Shown here in pieces: positions 10,901-17,592 of a stretch of DNA of 53,239 bases. The notes beneath the pieces were generated by a model. That model was not told where the DNA came from. It made no database searches and saw only the letters and a program-made list of their open reading frames with translations. The first letter of the stretch is position 1, and the number at the start of each line of letters is the position of its first letter. The position numbers were made by a program, and so were the translations under genes. Source of the stretch: an uncultured Bacteroidota bacterium. GTDB lineage: Bacteria; Bacteroidota; Bacteroidia; Chitinophagales; Chitinophagaceae. The stretch covers positions 1 through 53,239 of the forward strand of contig CAISPO010000057.1 of NCBI GenBank assembly GCA_903887415.1. Direction: 5' to 3'.

Positions 10901-12506
10901 ACGGTAAAGCATCAACAGTAACAGCCTTGTATGCTGTGTCACTGCCACAGGAGTTTGTGCTTATACATATAATTTCAACCACCCCGGCAGTGATACCAGT
11001 TACAACTCCTGATGAGCTTCCGACAGTAGCGATTGCAGTATTAGTACTGTTCCAAGTACCGGCCAATGTATCAGATAACGTAATGGAAGAACCAGCACAT
11101 ACTGTTGATGACCCAAGAATAGTACCTGCGACCGGCAAGGCATTTACTACGACATTTATTTGAGTAGTGTCTGATGCAATGCCATCAGTTACTCTAACTT
11201 TGATCACATCTGTTCCGCTATATCCGGCCAAAGGGGTATAAGACAAACCTGTTGGTGTAAGGATGCCCCCAGTTGATATAGTTGTATAAGCAACCACCGC
11301 TGTTCCATGAGCAGGGGCAGTAACTATGCTCCATGTCTCGGTTTGTCCGGCATCAGTATCTATCACGGCCAGCAAAGAGTTAACAGGATCAACAATCGAA
11401 TTTTCACACACGGACAGAGTTTGTATATGGCCCCCGGTAAAATGGGGTGCATAATCTAATACCCTCATTCGACTGTTGTTATAGTCTGCCATATAAAAAT
11501 AGCCATGACCAACAGCAATATCGGAAGGCTCATTGAGTTTGGCCAGAGTCGCCAGGCCGCCGTCTCCGGCATAGCCTCCAACGCCATCTCCGGCTATTGT
11601 AGAGATAATACCACCAGAATTAACTTTACGAATTACGTTATTTCCGTAATCTGCAATATAGAGACTTCCTGTTGAATCAAACCGTATGCCGGCTGGGTAA
11701 TACAATTTAGCGGCAGTTGCCAAACCTAGATCACCGCTATAGCCCGGGCTTCCATTACCTGCAATGGTGGTGATAGTACCACTTGTGTTTATTTTTCTTA
11801 TGCGATGATTTCCGTTGTCTGTAAGAAATACATTACCGGTAGCGTCAACAATGACATAATTGGGATAGGATATTTGAGCTGTGCTAGCAGGTCCGGAATC
11901 ACCGCTATATCCGGAAGTTCCTGTTCCTGCTATAGTTGAAATTGTACCGCTTGCACTTACTTTACGAACACGCTGATTCTGTTGGTCGCCAATATAAAAA
12001 TTACCCGCCGCATCTACAGCAATTCCTATCGGATTATTTAATTCAGCTGATACTGCCGCAATTCCATCACCGCTGTAACCAGCAGTGCCATTGCCGGCGA
12101 TGGTAGATATAATACCAGAGGTATTAATTTTTCTGATTCGGTTATTCAAGCCATCTGCAAAATATACATTGCCTGAAGCATCTACAAAAACGCCTCCGGG
12201 AGTGTTTATTTGAGCGGCTGTAGCAAGCCCCCCATCTCCACTATACCCAGCAATTCCAGTACCCGCAATTGTGGAAATAATACCCGAAGTATTTACTTTT
12301 CTGATGCAGTTATTTCTCTGATCCGAAATATATAAGTTACCTGCTGCGTCAGTAAAGCAGCCGATAGGCAGGTTTATTTTGGCATTGATCGCAAGCGATC
12401 CATCGCCGCTATAGCCAGCGACACCGGTTCCAACACTGGTAGCAATAATTTGTGAATGCCCAATAATTGGGAGGAGCAAACTTAGGGCAATAAGAATTTT
12501 TTTCAT
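4995..12506 (-). CDS. Giant secreted protein: NHL propeller, cadherin-like domain, about 27 BIG2 domains, T9SS sorting domain
   Basis: 2503 residues. Residues 1-19 are a signal peptide (MKKILIALSLLLPIIGHSQ). Residues about 20-345 are six NHL-like repeats with the recurring GTG.AGYSGDGG.A..A.. and DA.GN.Y..D..N.RIRK motifs, forming a probable six-bladed beta-propeller. Residues about 350-455 resemble a cadherin-like/tandem Ig module (TPLAGYSGTDVIKVRVTDG). From about 460 to 2415 I count 27 GG.W.SS BIG2 units. The first dozen are diverged; the later ones fall into an alternating pattern, one form beginning IxGTAxVCAG and the other SGSSTVxAGS. Residues about 2422-2503 (FNLFPNPAS ... KISVMK) are a T9SS type A sorting domain. 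It is likely a very long surface stalk with the NHL propeller at the tip, perhaps binding a ligand. That role is inference. Confidence 0.9.
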   Translation of the reverse strand: MKKILIALSLLLPIIGHSQIIATSVGTGVAGYSGDGSLAINAKINLPIGCFTDAAGNLYISDQRNNCIRKVNTSGIISTIAGTGIAGYSGDGGLATAAQINTPGGVFVDASGNVYFADGLNNRIRKINTSGIISTIAGNGTAGYSGDGIAAVSAELNNPIGIAVDAAGNFYIGDQQNQRVRKVSASGTISTIAGTGTSGYSGDSGPASTAQISYPNYVIVDATGNVFLTDNGNHRIRKINTSGTITTIAGNGSPGYSGDLGLATAAKLYYPAGIRFDSTGSLYIADYGNNVIRKVNSGGIISTIAGDGVGGYAGDGGLATLAKLNEPSDIAVGHGYFYMADYNNSRMRVLDYAPHFTGGHIQTLSVCENSIVDPVNSLLAVIDTDAGQTETWSIVTAPAHGTAVVAYTTISTGGILTPTGLSYTPLAGYSGTDVIKVRVTDGIASDTTQINVVVNALPVAGTILGSSTVCAGSSITLSDTLAGTWNSTNTAIATVGSSSGVVTGITAGVVEIICISTNSCGSDTAYKAVTVDALPSAILGGLSVCVGGTTQLTDAVSGGSWASSTPGVATISSGGLVTGVSVGTSTITYMLTTGCFATTVVTVTSAPATILGSLTVCVGATTQLTDISSGGTWVSSTPGVATVSSGALVTGISAGTTTISYSLGSCHTTSIVTVVPTPTITGSHSLCVGITDTLTGPSGSTWSSSTPAVATVSTAGLVTGLSAGVATITCVASTGCIATFSVTVNPSPTAILGGSGVSIGGTLPLSDATGGGTWSSSNISIATVGTTGIVTGVSSGVITITYKLPTGCYATHSVQVSGTFVVGPINGIATVCAGGGALLTDSTAGGVWSSSNNAIAAVGSSTGIVSAFTVGTCIISYTVGTTSATVIFTVAPLVSVISGSTSVCVGSTTNLTDSVSGGTWNSSTTGVATVSSGGVVTGISPGTTLISYTLAGCFATKIVTVNPGPAISGSTSVCTGGTTTLSTTAGSVTWNSSNTSVATVGATTGIVTGVSAGVATITCVASTGCHATIVVTVNASSPILPTGAVSICLGGTAALTDATGGGAWSSSTPAVATVGGIGIVTGVAIGTSTISYILTSGCIATKIVTVNNAPVAITPHNPSVCLGSTLLLTDATSGGTWTSTVTGVATISSGGLVTSVAAGITEIDYSIGTCIARDTFTVLSGPAAITPGAVTLCLGGGTSLTDATAGGTWSSSSVSIVSVTTGGAITSHAIGTATISYTIGSCSATTVVTVNTAPGAISPATTSVCAGSSTTLTDAVSGGVWSSSNTTVATVAGGVVTGITAGTATISYSIGSCSSTAIVTVNPAPGTISGGSTVLAGSQITLSDATTGGTWSSSNTSVATVGSSTGIVTGVSAGTVTIYYTTAGGCQTSHIVTVTALGGIHGTANVCAGYSVTLIDSTAGGNWSSSNTSIATVGSSTGIVTGVAAGTCTISYTVGTSVTTITFTVYAAPGTISGSSTVTAGSQITLSDAVTGGTWSSSNTSVATVGSGTGIVTGVIAGIVTISYTTTGGCLTTHIVTVTALTGIHGTASVCAGSSVTLIDSTAGGHWSSSNTGIATVGSSTGIVTGVSAGTCIISYTVGTSVTTITFTVFAVPATISGSGTVTAGSNITLSDAVTGGTWSSSNTSVATVGSSTGIVTGVSAGTVIITYTTAGGCQTTHGVTVTALGGITGTANVCAGSSVTLNDTTAGGHWSSSNTAIATVGSSTGIVTGVAAGTCVISYTLGTSSSTVVFTVYAAPATISGGSTVIAGTTLTLSDAVAGGTWSSSNTSVATVAAGTVTGVSPGTVIISYTMAGGCQVTHIVTVTALTGISGTASACAGSTITLTDANAGGHWSSSNTGIASVGSSSGVVTGVSAGTCTISYTLGTSSVMVTFTVNPSPAAISGASTVIVGFTLTLSDAVAGGTWSSSGTSIATVASGVVTAVSPGTVTIGYTLAGGCETTHIVTVTALPGIQGTDNVCIGSTRTLTDSIAGGHWSSSNTAIATIGSSTGVVTGISSGTCTLTYTVGTNITTVTFTVNFAAPISGSLVVSVGGTTTLSDASGGGVWLSSLTPVATAGSATGVVTGISAGTATIYYVVTLTGCSTSVVVTVNIPIHAIHGAASVCDGSTITLADSTSGGVWSSSNTAIATVGSSTGVVTGVSSGICTISYTVGSASATFTVTANAAPAILGSSIVGLGGTITLSDASPGGTWLSSLTTVATVGSATGIVNGIAGGTATIYYVTTAGCYAYHIVTVTTTPAVHSIGGITSACEGSTRTLTDSTAGGHWSSSNTAIATVGSSTGVVTGISGGTCIITYTVGAGFATIVFTVDAVAPISGATTVHAGSTITLSDAVAGGLWSSGSATIATVGSSTGIVTGESVGSVNIYYVTAAGCLSYHAVTVTASGGRESGESTGTPDPMDAVTFNLFPNPASDNINVTWQGQLSDAGQITVTDMAGHVVYTSAIDLSNSAHQVQIPASGFKNGMYLLDIVSGNTHSSSKISVMK
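5290..11130 (-). repeat. Long BIG2 domain array inside the giant gene
   Basis: About 27 Ig-like units of roughly 65-72 residues. Units nearest the sorting domain are most alike and show two alternating types, as in the 746-4585 gene. Those nearest the NHL domain are shorter and more diverged. This gradient suggests newer amplification towards the 3' end. Confidence 0.8.
11455..12450 (-). repeat. Six NHL-like repeats
   Basis: Six units of about 54 residues. Each has an AGYSGDGG-type loop, a short helix-forming stretch, then DA.GN.Y.AD..N.RIRK and a ISTIAG.G strand. The spacing fits NHL beta-propeller blades. Confidence 0.82.
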
Positions 12507-12602
12507 GAATGAATTTTTTAGTTAAAAGAATAGGCTATAAAGAAAGCGTTTATTTTTTATAAAATAATACTATTTTGTTACCTTAACCATATATTAAAAA
12601 AT

Positions 12603-12620
12603 GCCCTGCAGATGCAGGGC
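12603..12620 (-). terminator. Terminator after the BIG2/T9SS remnant (possibly bidirectional)
   Basis: GCCCTGC (12603-12609) and GCAGGGC (12614-12620) form a 7-bp stem with a tetraloop. It has a T-run on the minus side (five A on the plus strand just before it) and GTTTTATT on the plus side. It lies 29 bases after the stop at 12649. Confidence 0.75.
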
Positions 12621-12648
12621 GTTTTATTAATAACTGTTAGTTAATTTA

Positions 12649-13662
12649 CTAATGGCGTATCTCTATTTTGTTATTGTAATTCATCGTTGCCGTCTTAACA
12701 TTGACGATGTACAGGCCATTATTGAGCGCAGATAAGTCAATAGGAGAAATACCATTGCCATCCATTAAAGTAAGGTTAGCTATATAAACCTGGCGGCCGG
12801 TGATGTCAGAGATAACCACACTGGCATTTTCGGTAGTTTTTTCGTTCCACATAATATTCAGCCGTCCGCTTGTTGGGTTAGGGAATGCAACTACAAAAGA
12901 AACCACGGAGAGATTTTTAACAGCTTCAGCACCAGGTGTAATGGTTTTAGAGAGCGTGTGCTGAGTAAAAGCCGCGGTATTATAAGTTGGGGTACCTGAC
13001 GTTAACGTAATGCTTGTATAAGGAGTAGTCAGATAATTGAGTGAATCAGGGAACACGGTATAAGTCCCCACTGGCAGGTTACTCAATGTATAAGCACCGG
13101 TTGCGTCAGTATAAGCCATTTGTGCTACAGAGCCAGTTGAAGTCAAAGCAACCATATGGAGGCCTACAACTGGTATGCTGCCCGAAGTGCCTTTGTTTGC
13201 ACCGGTAAGTACACTGCCTGAAATAAAGCCGGGGCCGGAGCTTGCGGTACCGGTCAGCATAGTGATATTTTCGGTGATGTCTGCTGTGCCGCTAACATGG
13301 TTAATGACATCTGCATCATGCCAGTAAAAGGCGCTGCTGTGATAAGTAGGGATGTAACCTGTGGTGAAGCCTGTTGTATCCGGTGTTGCTGCCTTAACCC
13401 GGAAGGAGTCGGATGCTAAACCAATAAATTGGTAGTCAACACTTGTACCGCTGCAGTAGAGACTGGTACTGTCAATAGCTTCAAGAAGCGAAGTACCTGG
13501 ATTGTAGGTGATCAGCCATACCTTAACCTCGCCATAGTAAGCGCCAGAGAATAATACGCTGCCGGAAATACCATCAAGCGGAGAAACAGTAACTACCTGG
13601 GTAGCAGAAGCGGTTCCACCACAGCCTGTAACGGTATAGCTTATGGTTGTAGTTCCCGAGGA
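12649..13662 (-). pseudogene. 3' remnant of a third BIG2/T9SS surface-protein gene, 5' part missing
   Basis: The minus-strand frame ending at 12649 is open from about 13662 down, but has no plausible start for the whole segment. It begins inside a BIG2 domain (SSGTTTISYTVTGCGG, with the GTTTISY strand typical of its neighbours). It then runs into a region with carboxypeptidase-regulatory-like character (about 13260-12930, with AYTLSNLPVGTYTVFP) and ends in a T9SS type A domain (VAFPNPTSGRLNI ... KIEIRH). The signal peptide and the upstream domains are gone. An ATG at 13260 could give a 203-residue product without a signal peptide. The 5' boundary coincides with the point where the protease remnant loses its homology, so the two were probably joined by a deletion or other rearrangement. 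An assembly mis-join in repetitive sequence is the main alternative. Confidence 0.75.
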
Positions 13663-14054
13663 CCGATAAGCAGTGGCATATTCTGCGAGCCGATGACTAT
13701 GGCCTTTACGTCTTTTAATACATAGCCTGAGATGTCGATCTTCCGGAGTATGATTTCGGCACCACCTCTGACTTCCCCGTCGGCTGACTCATAATACTTG
13801 CCATCAAGAATATCTGATTTCTTAATGTAGTTGTTCTTTATCATAAAGGCGGCTTCCACCGGCGAGATGCCCACTTCAAAAGCACCTGTAGCGATCTCCA
13901 ATTTCAGTTTAAGGCCATTAACCTCGCAATGGGTCGTGTACTGGCTGCCTTCTCTATCCAGTTTAATAACAGTCTGGGCTGATATAGGGTTTGCCATAAA
14001 ACAGCAAATGACCCAAAGGGCCATTTGCAATATGTTCAGGGATGTTTTCCACAT
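13641..14054 (-). pseudogene. Retropepsin-like aspartic protease, truncated and lacking the catalytic Asp
   Basis: 137 codons: a signal-like start (MWKTSLNILQMALW ... ISAQ), then a clan AA retropepsin-like fold. The block after VNGLKLKLEI reads ATGAFEVGIS where the family has DTGA, so the catalytic Asp is Ala (codon GCT, one base from GAT). The second conserved block (IVIGSQNMPLLIG) ends at about 13662. The frame then reads six residues of out-of-frame BIG2 DNA (PRELQP) and stops. Family members normally continue about 20-25 more residues after the LLxG motif. Both changes argue that it is a dying gene rather than an active peptidase. The 28-base gap to the next gene (hppD) suggests it could still be transcribed. 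Confidence 0.7.
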
Positions 14055-14082
14055 AGGTTCAATTTACTATGAATAAAGTTCT

Positions 14083-15213
14083 TTACAGATTCCCTCTCTT
14101 GGCTTGCTCGCGTTCTATAGCTTCAAACAATGCTTTGAAGTTACCGGCACCAAAGCTCTGCGCGCCCTTGCGCTGTATGATCTCAAAGAACAGGGTGGGG
14201 CGGTCTTCTACTGGTTTGGTAAACAGTTGCAGCAGGTAACCTTCTTCATCACAATCAACCAAAATACCCAGTTCTTTCAGCGGAGCAATGTCTTCATCTA
14301 TTTTCCCCACACGAGTTGGTAACTCGTCATAATAGGCATCGGGCGGTGCATCCAGGAATTCTACGCCACGTGATTTCAGATCACGAACAGTGGCAATGAT
14401 GTCCTTGGTAGCTATAGCTATGTGCTGCACACCCTCGCCTTCGTAATAATCCAGATATTCTTCTATCTGCGACTTTTTCTTGCCTTCTGCCGGCTCATTG
14501 ATGGGGAATTTCACAAAGCCATTGCCATTGCTCATCACTTTGCTCATGAGCGCAGAATATTCGGTGTTTATCTGCTTGTCGTCAAAAGACAGGATGTTCA
14601 CAAAGCCCATCACATCTTCATACCATTTAATGGTTGGGTTCATGCGGTTCCAGCCCACATTGCCTACACAATGGTCCACATGCAGCAGCCCGGCATCCTG
14701 GGGATTGTAGCTGCTTTTCCATTCTCTGTATCCAGGCATGAAGATTCCATTATAGTTCTTGCGTTCTACAAACATGTGCACGGTTTCGCCATAGGTATAG
14801 ATACCCGCCAGGCGCACTTCTCCCTGGTCATCCTTGATCGTTTTTGGCGCCATATACACTTTAGCACCGCGGTTCACCGTTTCTTCAAAAGACTTATACG
14901 CATCATCAACCCACAGCGCCAGTATCTTCACACCATCGCCGTGCTTGTATATATGCTCTGATATGGTGCTGGCAGATTTGAGGGGCGTAGTTAGCACAAG
15001 CCTTATCTTGCCCTGTTGGAGTACATAAGAAGCAATATCTCGCATCCCGGTCTCCGGCCCCGCATAGGCCAGCGATTGGAAACCGAATGCAGTTTTATAG
15101 AAATGGGCGGCTTGCTTCGCGTTGCCTACATACAGTTCAATATGGTCTGTACCATTGATCGGTAAAAAATCTTTTGCCAATGTCATTTTCTGGCTGGTGG
15201 TAAGTGTGCTCAT
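14083..15213 (-). CDS. hppD: 4-hydroxyphenylpyruvate dioxygenase
   Basis: 376 residues from the ATG at 15213 (MSTLTTSQKMTLAKDF). An upstream in-frame ATG at 15324 would add 37 residues encoded by a low-complexity AATTTGGA repeat, so I rejected it. The protein has the two-domain vicinal-oxygen-chelate fold of HPPD, with iron ligands His at about 178 (HVDHCVGN), His at about 262 (HIAIAT) and Glu at about 363 (ALFEAIE). It converts 4-hydroxyphenylpyruvate plus O2 to homogentisate and CO2 in the cytoplasm. The gene lies downstream of hmgA on the same strand (160-base gap), so the two form a tyrosine-degradation pair. Length and motifs look normal for a functional enzyme. Confidence 0.95.
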   Translation of the reverse strand: MSTLTTSQKMTLAKDFLPINGTDHIELYVGNAKQAAHFYKTAFGFQSLAYAGPETGMRDIASYVLQQGKIRLVLTTPLKSASTISEHIYKHGDGVKILALWVDDAYKSFEETVNRGAKVYMAPKTIKDDQGEVRLAGIYTYGETVHMFVERKNYNGIFMPGYREWKSSYNPQDAGLLHVDHCVGNVGWNRMNPTIKWYEDVMGFVNILSFDDKQINTEYSALMSKVMSNGNGFVKFPINEPAEGKKKSQIEEYLDYYEGEGVQHIAIATKDIIATVRDLKSRGVEFLDAPPDAYYDELPTRVGKIDEDIAPLKELGILVDCDEEGYLLQLFTKPVEDRPTLFFEIIQRKGAQSFGAGNFKALFEAIEREQAKRGNL

Positions 15214-15221
15214 TTTTTTAG

Positions 15222-15312
15222 GAATTTGGAATTTGTCTTTGGGAATTTGGATTGTTTTTTGTTTGGAATTTGGAATTTGTTTTTTGAAATTTGGATTGTT
15301 TTTTTTGGATTG
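15222..15312. repeat. Low-complexity GGAATTTG-type repeats upstream of hppD
   Basis: The stretch holds several imperfect copies of (G)GAATTTG or GAATTTGGA separated by T-runs. It lies in the hmgA-hppD spacer and is open in the hppD frame, which creates a false N-terminal extension rich in Lys, Gln, Ile and Pro. Similar short direct repeats occur in other intergenic gaps of this window. Confidence 0.7.
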
Positions 15313-15373
15313 AAATATATGCACTTTTAGACTAACAATCCTAATTACCCAGTCCCAATTCCTAATTCCGTCT

Positions 15374-16534
15374 TTATTCTATCCAGCTATATACATAGCT
15401 ATCGTCCTCAATATCTATAGCATCCTGGGTAAGTATCAGCGGATGAAAAGTATCCACCATTACGGCAAGCTCTTTGGTTTCTTTTGCGCCTATACTTTTT
15501 TCCACTGTACCAGGATGCGGGCCATGCGGAATGCCGGCAGGGTGCAGCGTTATCATGCCGCGTTCCACATGCTTACGGCTCATAAAGTCCCCATCCACAT
15601 AATACAGCACTTCATCACTGTCTATGTTGCTGTGATTGTAAGGAGCCGGTATCGATAAAGGGTGATAATCGAACAGGCGCGGCACGAACGAGCATATCAC
15701 AAAATTGTGCGCGTCAAACGTCTGGTGTACCGGTGGCGGCTGATGTACGCGGCCTGTAATCGGTTCAAAATCGTGGATGCTCAGCGCATAAGGGTACTCG
15801 CAGCCATCCCAGCCGATCACATCAAAAGGATGGTGGCCATACCATATGGGGTAGAGAAAGCCTTTCTTTTTTACCTGTACCAGGTATTCGCCTTCCTTAT
15901 CTATGGTCTCCAGGTCTTGCGGCAGGCGGAGATCGCGCTCACAAAATGGCGAGTTTTCCAGCAACTGGCCATACTTGCTTAGATAACGTTTTGGGAACGT
16001 AATCGGGCTGAATGATTCTATTATGAACAGGCGGTTATTCTCATTCTCAAACTCGATCTGGTAGATCGTTCCGCGGGGCACGACCACATAATCCCCATAC
16101 CCGAATGGTATCTGCCCATACTGTGTTTTCAGCGTCCCCTTACCTTCATGAATGAAAAGCACTTCATCGGTATCGGCATTTTTATAAAACACATTTTCTG
16201 TCAATCCTCTAGTAGGTGCAGCAAGCGTCAGTTGCACATCATTATTGAACAGTACTGTCTTGCGGCTTTTCAGGTAGTCGGCATTGGGGGTAACCTTAAA
16301 ACCTTTAAAACTCCGATGTTTCAGTATGTTGGGCGTGGCAGCGATAGGCGCCACATTCACCGGTTCTTCCGTTCTTACAATCTTAGTTGGCGGGTGAACA
16401 TGGTATAATAAGGATGAGTTGGACGAAAAACCCTCTGTGCTGAACAATTGTTCTGAATACAACCCACCATCCGGTTTACGAAACTGGGTATGGCGCTTGG
16501 GGGGTATTTTTCCTGCCGAATGATAATGGGGCAT
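15374..16534 (-). CDS. hmgA: Homogentisate 1,2-dioxygenase
   Basis: 386 residues starting MPHYHSAGKIPP. This is the shorter bacterial form of the cupin-fold enzyme that opens the ring of homogentisate to maleylacetoacetate, using Fe(II) and O2. Recognisable segments are GGLYSEQLFSTEGF near the N-terminus, the cupin core (about 125-160, VLFIHEGKGTLKTQYG) and the His/Glu-rich metal region (about 300-340, NHSNIDSDEVLYYV and HPAGIPHGPHPG). hppD follows on the same strand and makes its substrate. The downstream fumarylacetoacetate hydrolase is not in the window. A TAnnTTTG box lies just upstream (16552-16559). Confidence 0.93.
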   Translation of the reverse strand: MPHYHSAGKIPPKRHTQFRKPDGGLYSEQLFSTEGFSSNSSLLYHVHPPTKIVRTEEPVNVAPIAATPNILKHRSFKGFKVTPNADYLKSRKTVLFNNDVQLTLAAPTRGLTENVFYKNADTDEVLFIHEGKGTLKTQYGQIPFGYGDYVVVPRGTIYQIEFENENNRLFIIESFSPITFPKRYLSKYGQLLENSPFCERDLRLPQDLETIDKEGEYLVQVKKKGFLYPIWYGHHPFDVIGWDGCEYPYALSIHDFEPITGRVHQPPPVHQTFDAHNFVICSFVPRLFDYHPLSIPAPYNHSNIDSDEVLYYVDGDFMSRKHVERGMITLHPAGIPHGPHPGTVEKSIGAKETKELAVMVDTFHPLILTQDAIDIEDDSYVYSWIE

Positions 16535-16551
16535 TGCGTGATTTATTTATT

Positions 16552-16559
16552 CAAAATTA
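16552..16559 (-). promoter_or_regulatory. Possible -7 box (TAATTTTG) for hmgA
   Basis: The plus strand reads CAAAATTA, so the minus strand reads TAATTTTG, a match to TAnnTTTG. Transcription would start only about 10-15 bases before the hmgA ATG at 16534. No clear -33 TTTG is seen. Confidence 0.4.
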
Positions 16560-16749
16560 CAAAGAAATGGATAATGAAAGATTTTTTATAGGAGGCCCGC
16601 TATTTTTATTTTGTTATGAAAGATTAGTATAGCTGCTCAATGCTCATTTTCGTTCTGTCAACAAATTATCGCGCGAAATCATATGCAATAAAAGCCATTT
16701 ACAATTATGCCATTCGCAGTTAAAATCGCGTTAAACTGTATATGCAGAT

Positions 16750-16779
16750 TTTGTTACCATTGGCTACAGCCTATTTTTG
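16750..16779 (+). promoter_or_regulatory. Promoter of the uppS-bamA operon
   Basis: TTTG at 16750-16753 and TATTTTTG at 16772-16779 match the Bacteroidota -33 TTTG and -7 TAnnTTTG elements, with an 18-base spacer. The predicted start is about 45 bases before the uppS ATG at 16831. It lies in the 296-base divergent gap shared with hmgA, which otherwise shows only AT-rich sequence. Confidence 0.6.
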
Positions 16780-16830
16780 TACCTTCGCACACTTGTTTGC
16801 AAAGCAGGCAGGCTTTTTCTTAGATACCAG

Positions 16831-17592
16831 ATGGACCAATTGCAATCTCTTGACCGCAGCAAGCTGCCCGCTCATATAGCCATTATTATGGATGGCAACG
16901 GGCGTTGGGCGAAAGACCGCGGGCAGGACAGGGTATATGGCCATTACGAAGGGGTGGTCAGTGTGCGCGAAATAGTAAACGCCTGCGGAGAAATAGGCAT
17001 AAAATACCTGACGCTTTATGCGTTTTCTGCCGAGAACTGGAACCGGCCCAAAGAGGAAGTGGATGCGCTGATGGAACTGCTGGTAAATACGATAAGGAAA
17101 GAGGCGGAAGAGCTGAAGAAGAACAATGTAAAGCTCCATGTAATAGGCGATTTTGCCAGCCTCCCGGAAATATGCCAGAAGGAACTGAACGAGGCTAAAG
17201 AAATAACTTCTATGAACACCGGCCTGAACCTCATTCTTGCGCTGAGCTACAGCTCCCGCCAGGAAATAGCGATGGCGGCAAGAAAAATAGCTGAAGGTGT
17301 GGCAAAAGGTGAGCTGAAACCGGAAGATATTACCGAGGCTAGTTTTAGCAATTACCTCTATACGGCTCCGTTCCCTGATCCCGAGTTGATGATACGGACC
17401 AGCGGCGAATACCGTATCAGCAATTACCTCCTGTACCAGGCAGCATACGCAGAGCTTTATTTTACCAATGTGCATTGGCCGGATTTCAGGAAACAAAATT
17501 TATATGAAGCACTGCTGAATTACCAGCAGCGCGAGCGCCGTTTTGGCAAGACAAGTGAACAAATTCAAACTAGCACCCACCAGCATGTATAA
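16831..17592 (+). CDS. uppS: Isoprenyl (undecaprenyl) diphosphate synthase
   Basis: 253 residues from the ATG at 16831 (MDQLQSLDRSKLPAHIA); an upstream in-frame ATG at 16777 lies on top of the predicted promoter and was rejected. The cis-prenyltransferase signature IMDGNGRWA (about residues 19-27, with the catalytic Asp), the TLYAFSAENW block, and the RTSGEYRISN and ELYF segments near the end are all present. It elongates farnesyl diphosphate with isopentenyl diphosphate to make the C55 lipid carrier for peptidoglycan and surface glycans. Its last codons overlap the bamA start (ATG at 17585, uppS stop at 17590-17592), which suggests translational coupling. Confidence 0.95.
   Translation: MDQLQSLDRSKLPAHIAIIMDGNGRWAKDRGQDRVYGHYEGVVSVREIVNACGEIGIKYLTLYAFSAENWNRPKEEVDALMELLVNTIRKEAEELKKNNVKLHVIGDFASLPEICQKELNEAKEITSMNTGLNLILALSYSSRQEIAMAARKIAEGVAKGELKPEDITEASFSNYLYTAPFPDPELMIRTSGEYRISNYLLYQAAYAELYFTNVHWPDFRKQNLYEALLNYQQRERRFGKTSEQIQTSTHQHV

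Noticed and set aside
5356..11163. Plus- and minus-strand open frames inside the giant NHL/BIG2 gene
   Set aside because: They are frame shadows of the repeat coding sequence, with the same biased composition repeated every unit.
746..12506. Tandem repeats that could suggest a CRISPR array or satellite DNA
   Set aside because: The repeats are 200-440 bp, in frame and encode Ig-like domains without unique spacers.
14422..14961. 179-codon plus-strand open frame inside hppD
   Set aside because: It is antisense to conserved HPPD sequence and has no independent support.
15214..15324. N-terminal extension of hppD from an upstream ATG
   Set aside because: The extension is encoded by low-complexity AATTTGG repeats and lies before the conserved HPPD start.
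16771..17496. Long minus-strand open frame opposite uppS
   Set aside because: It lies wholly antisense to a clear uppS gene and has no recognisable domain.
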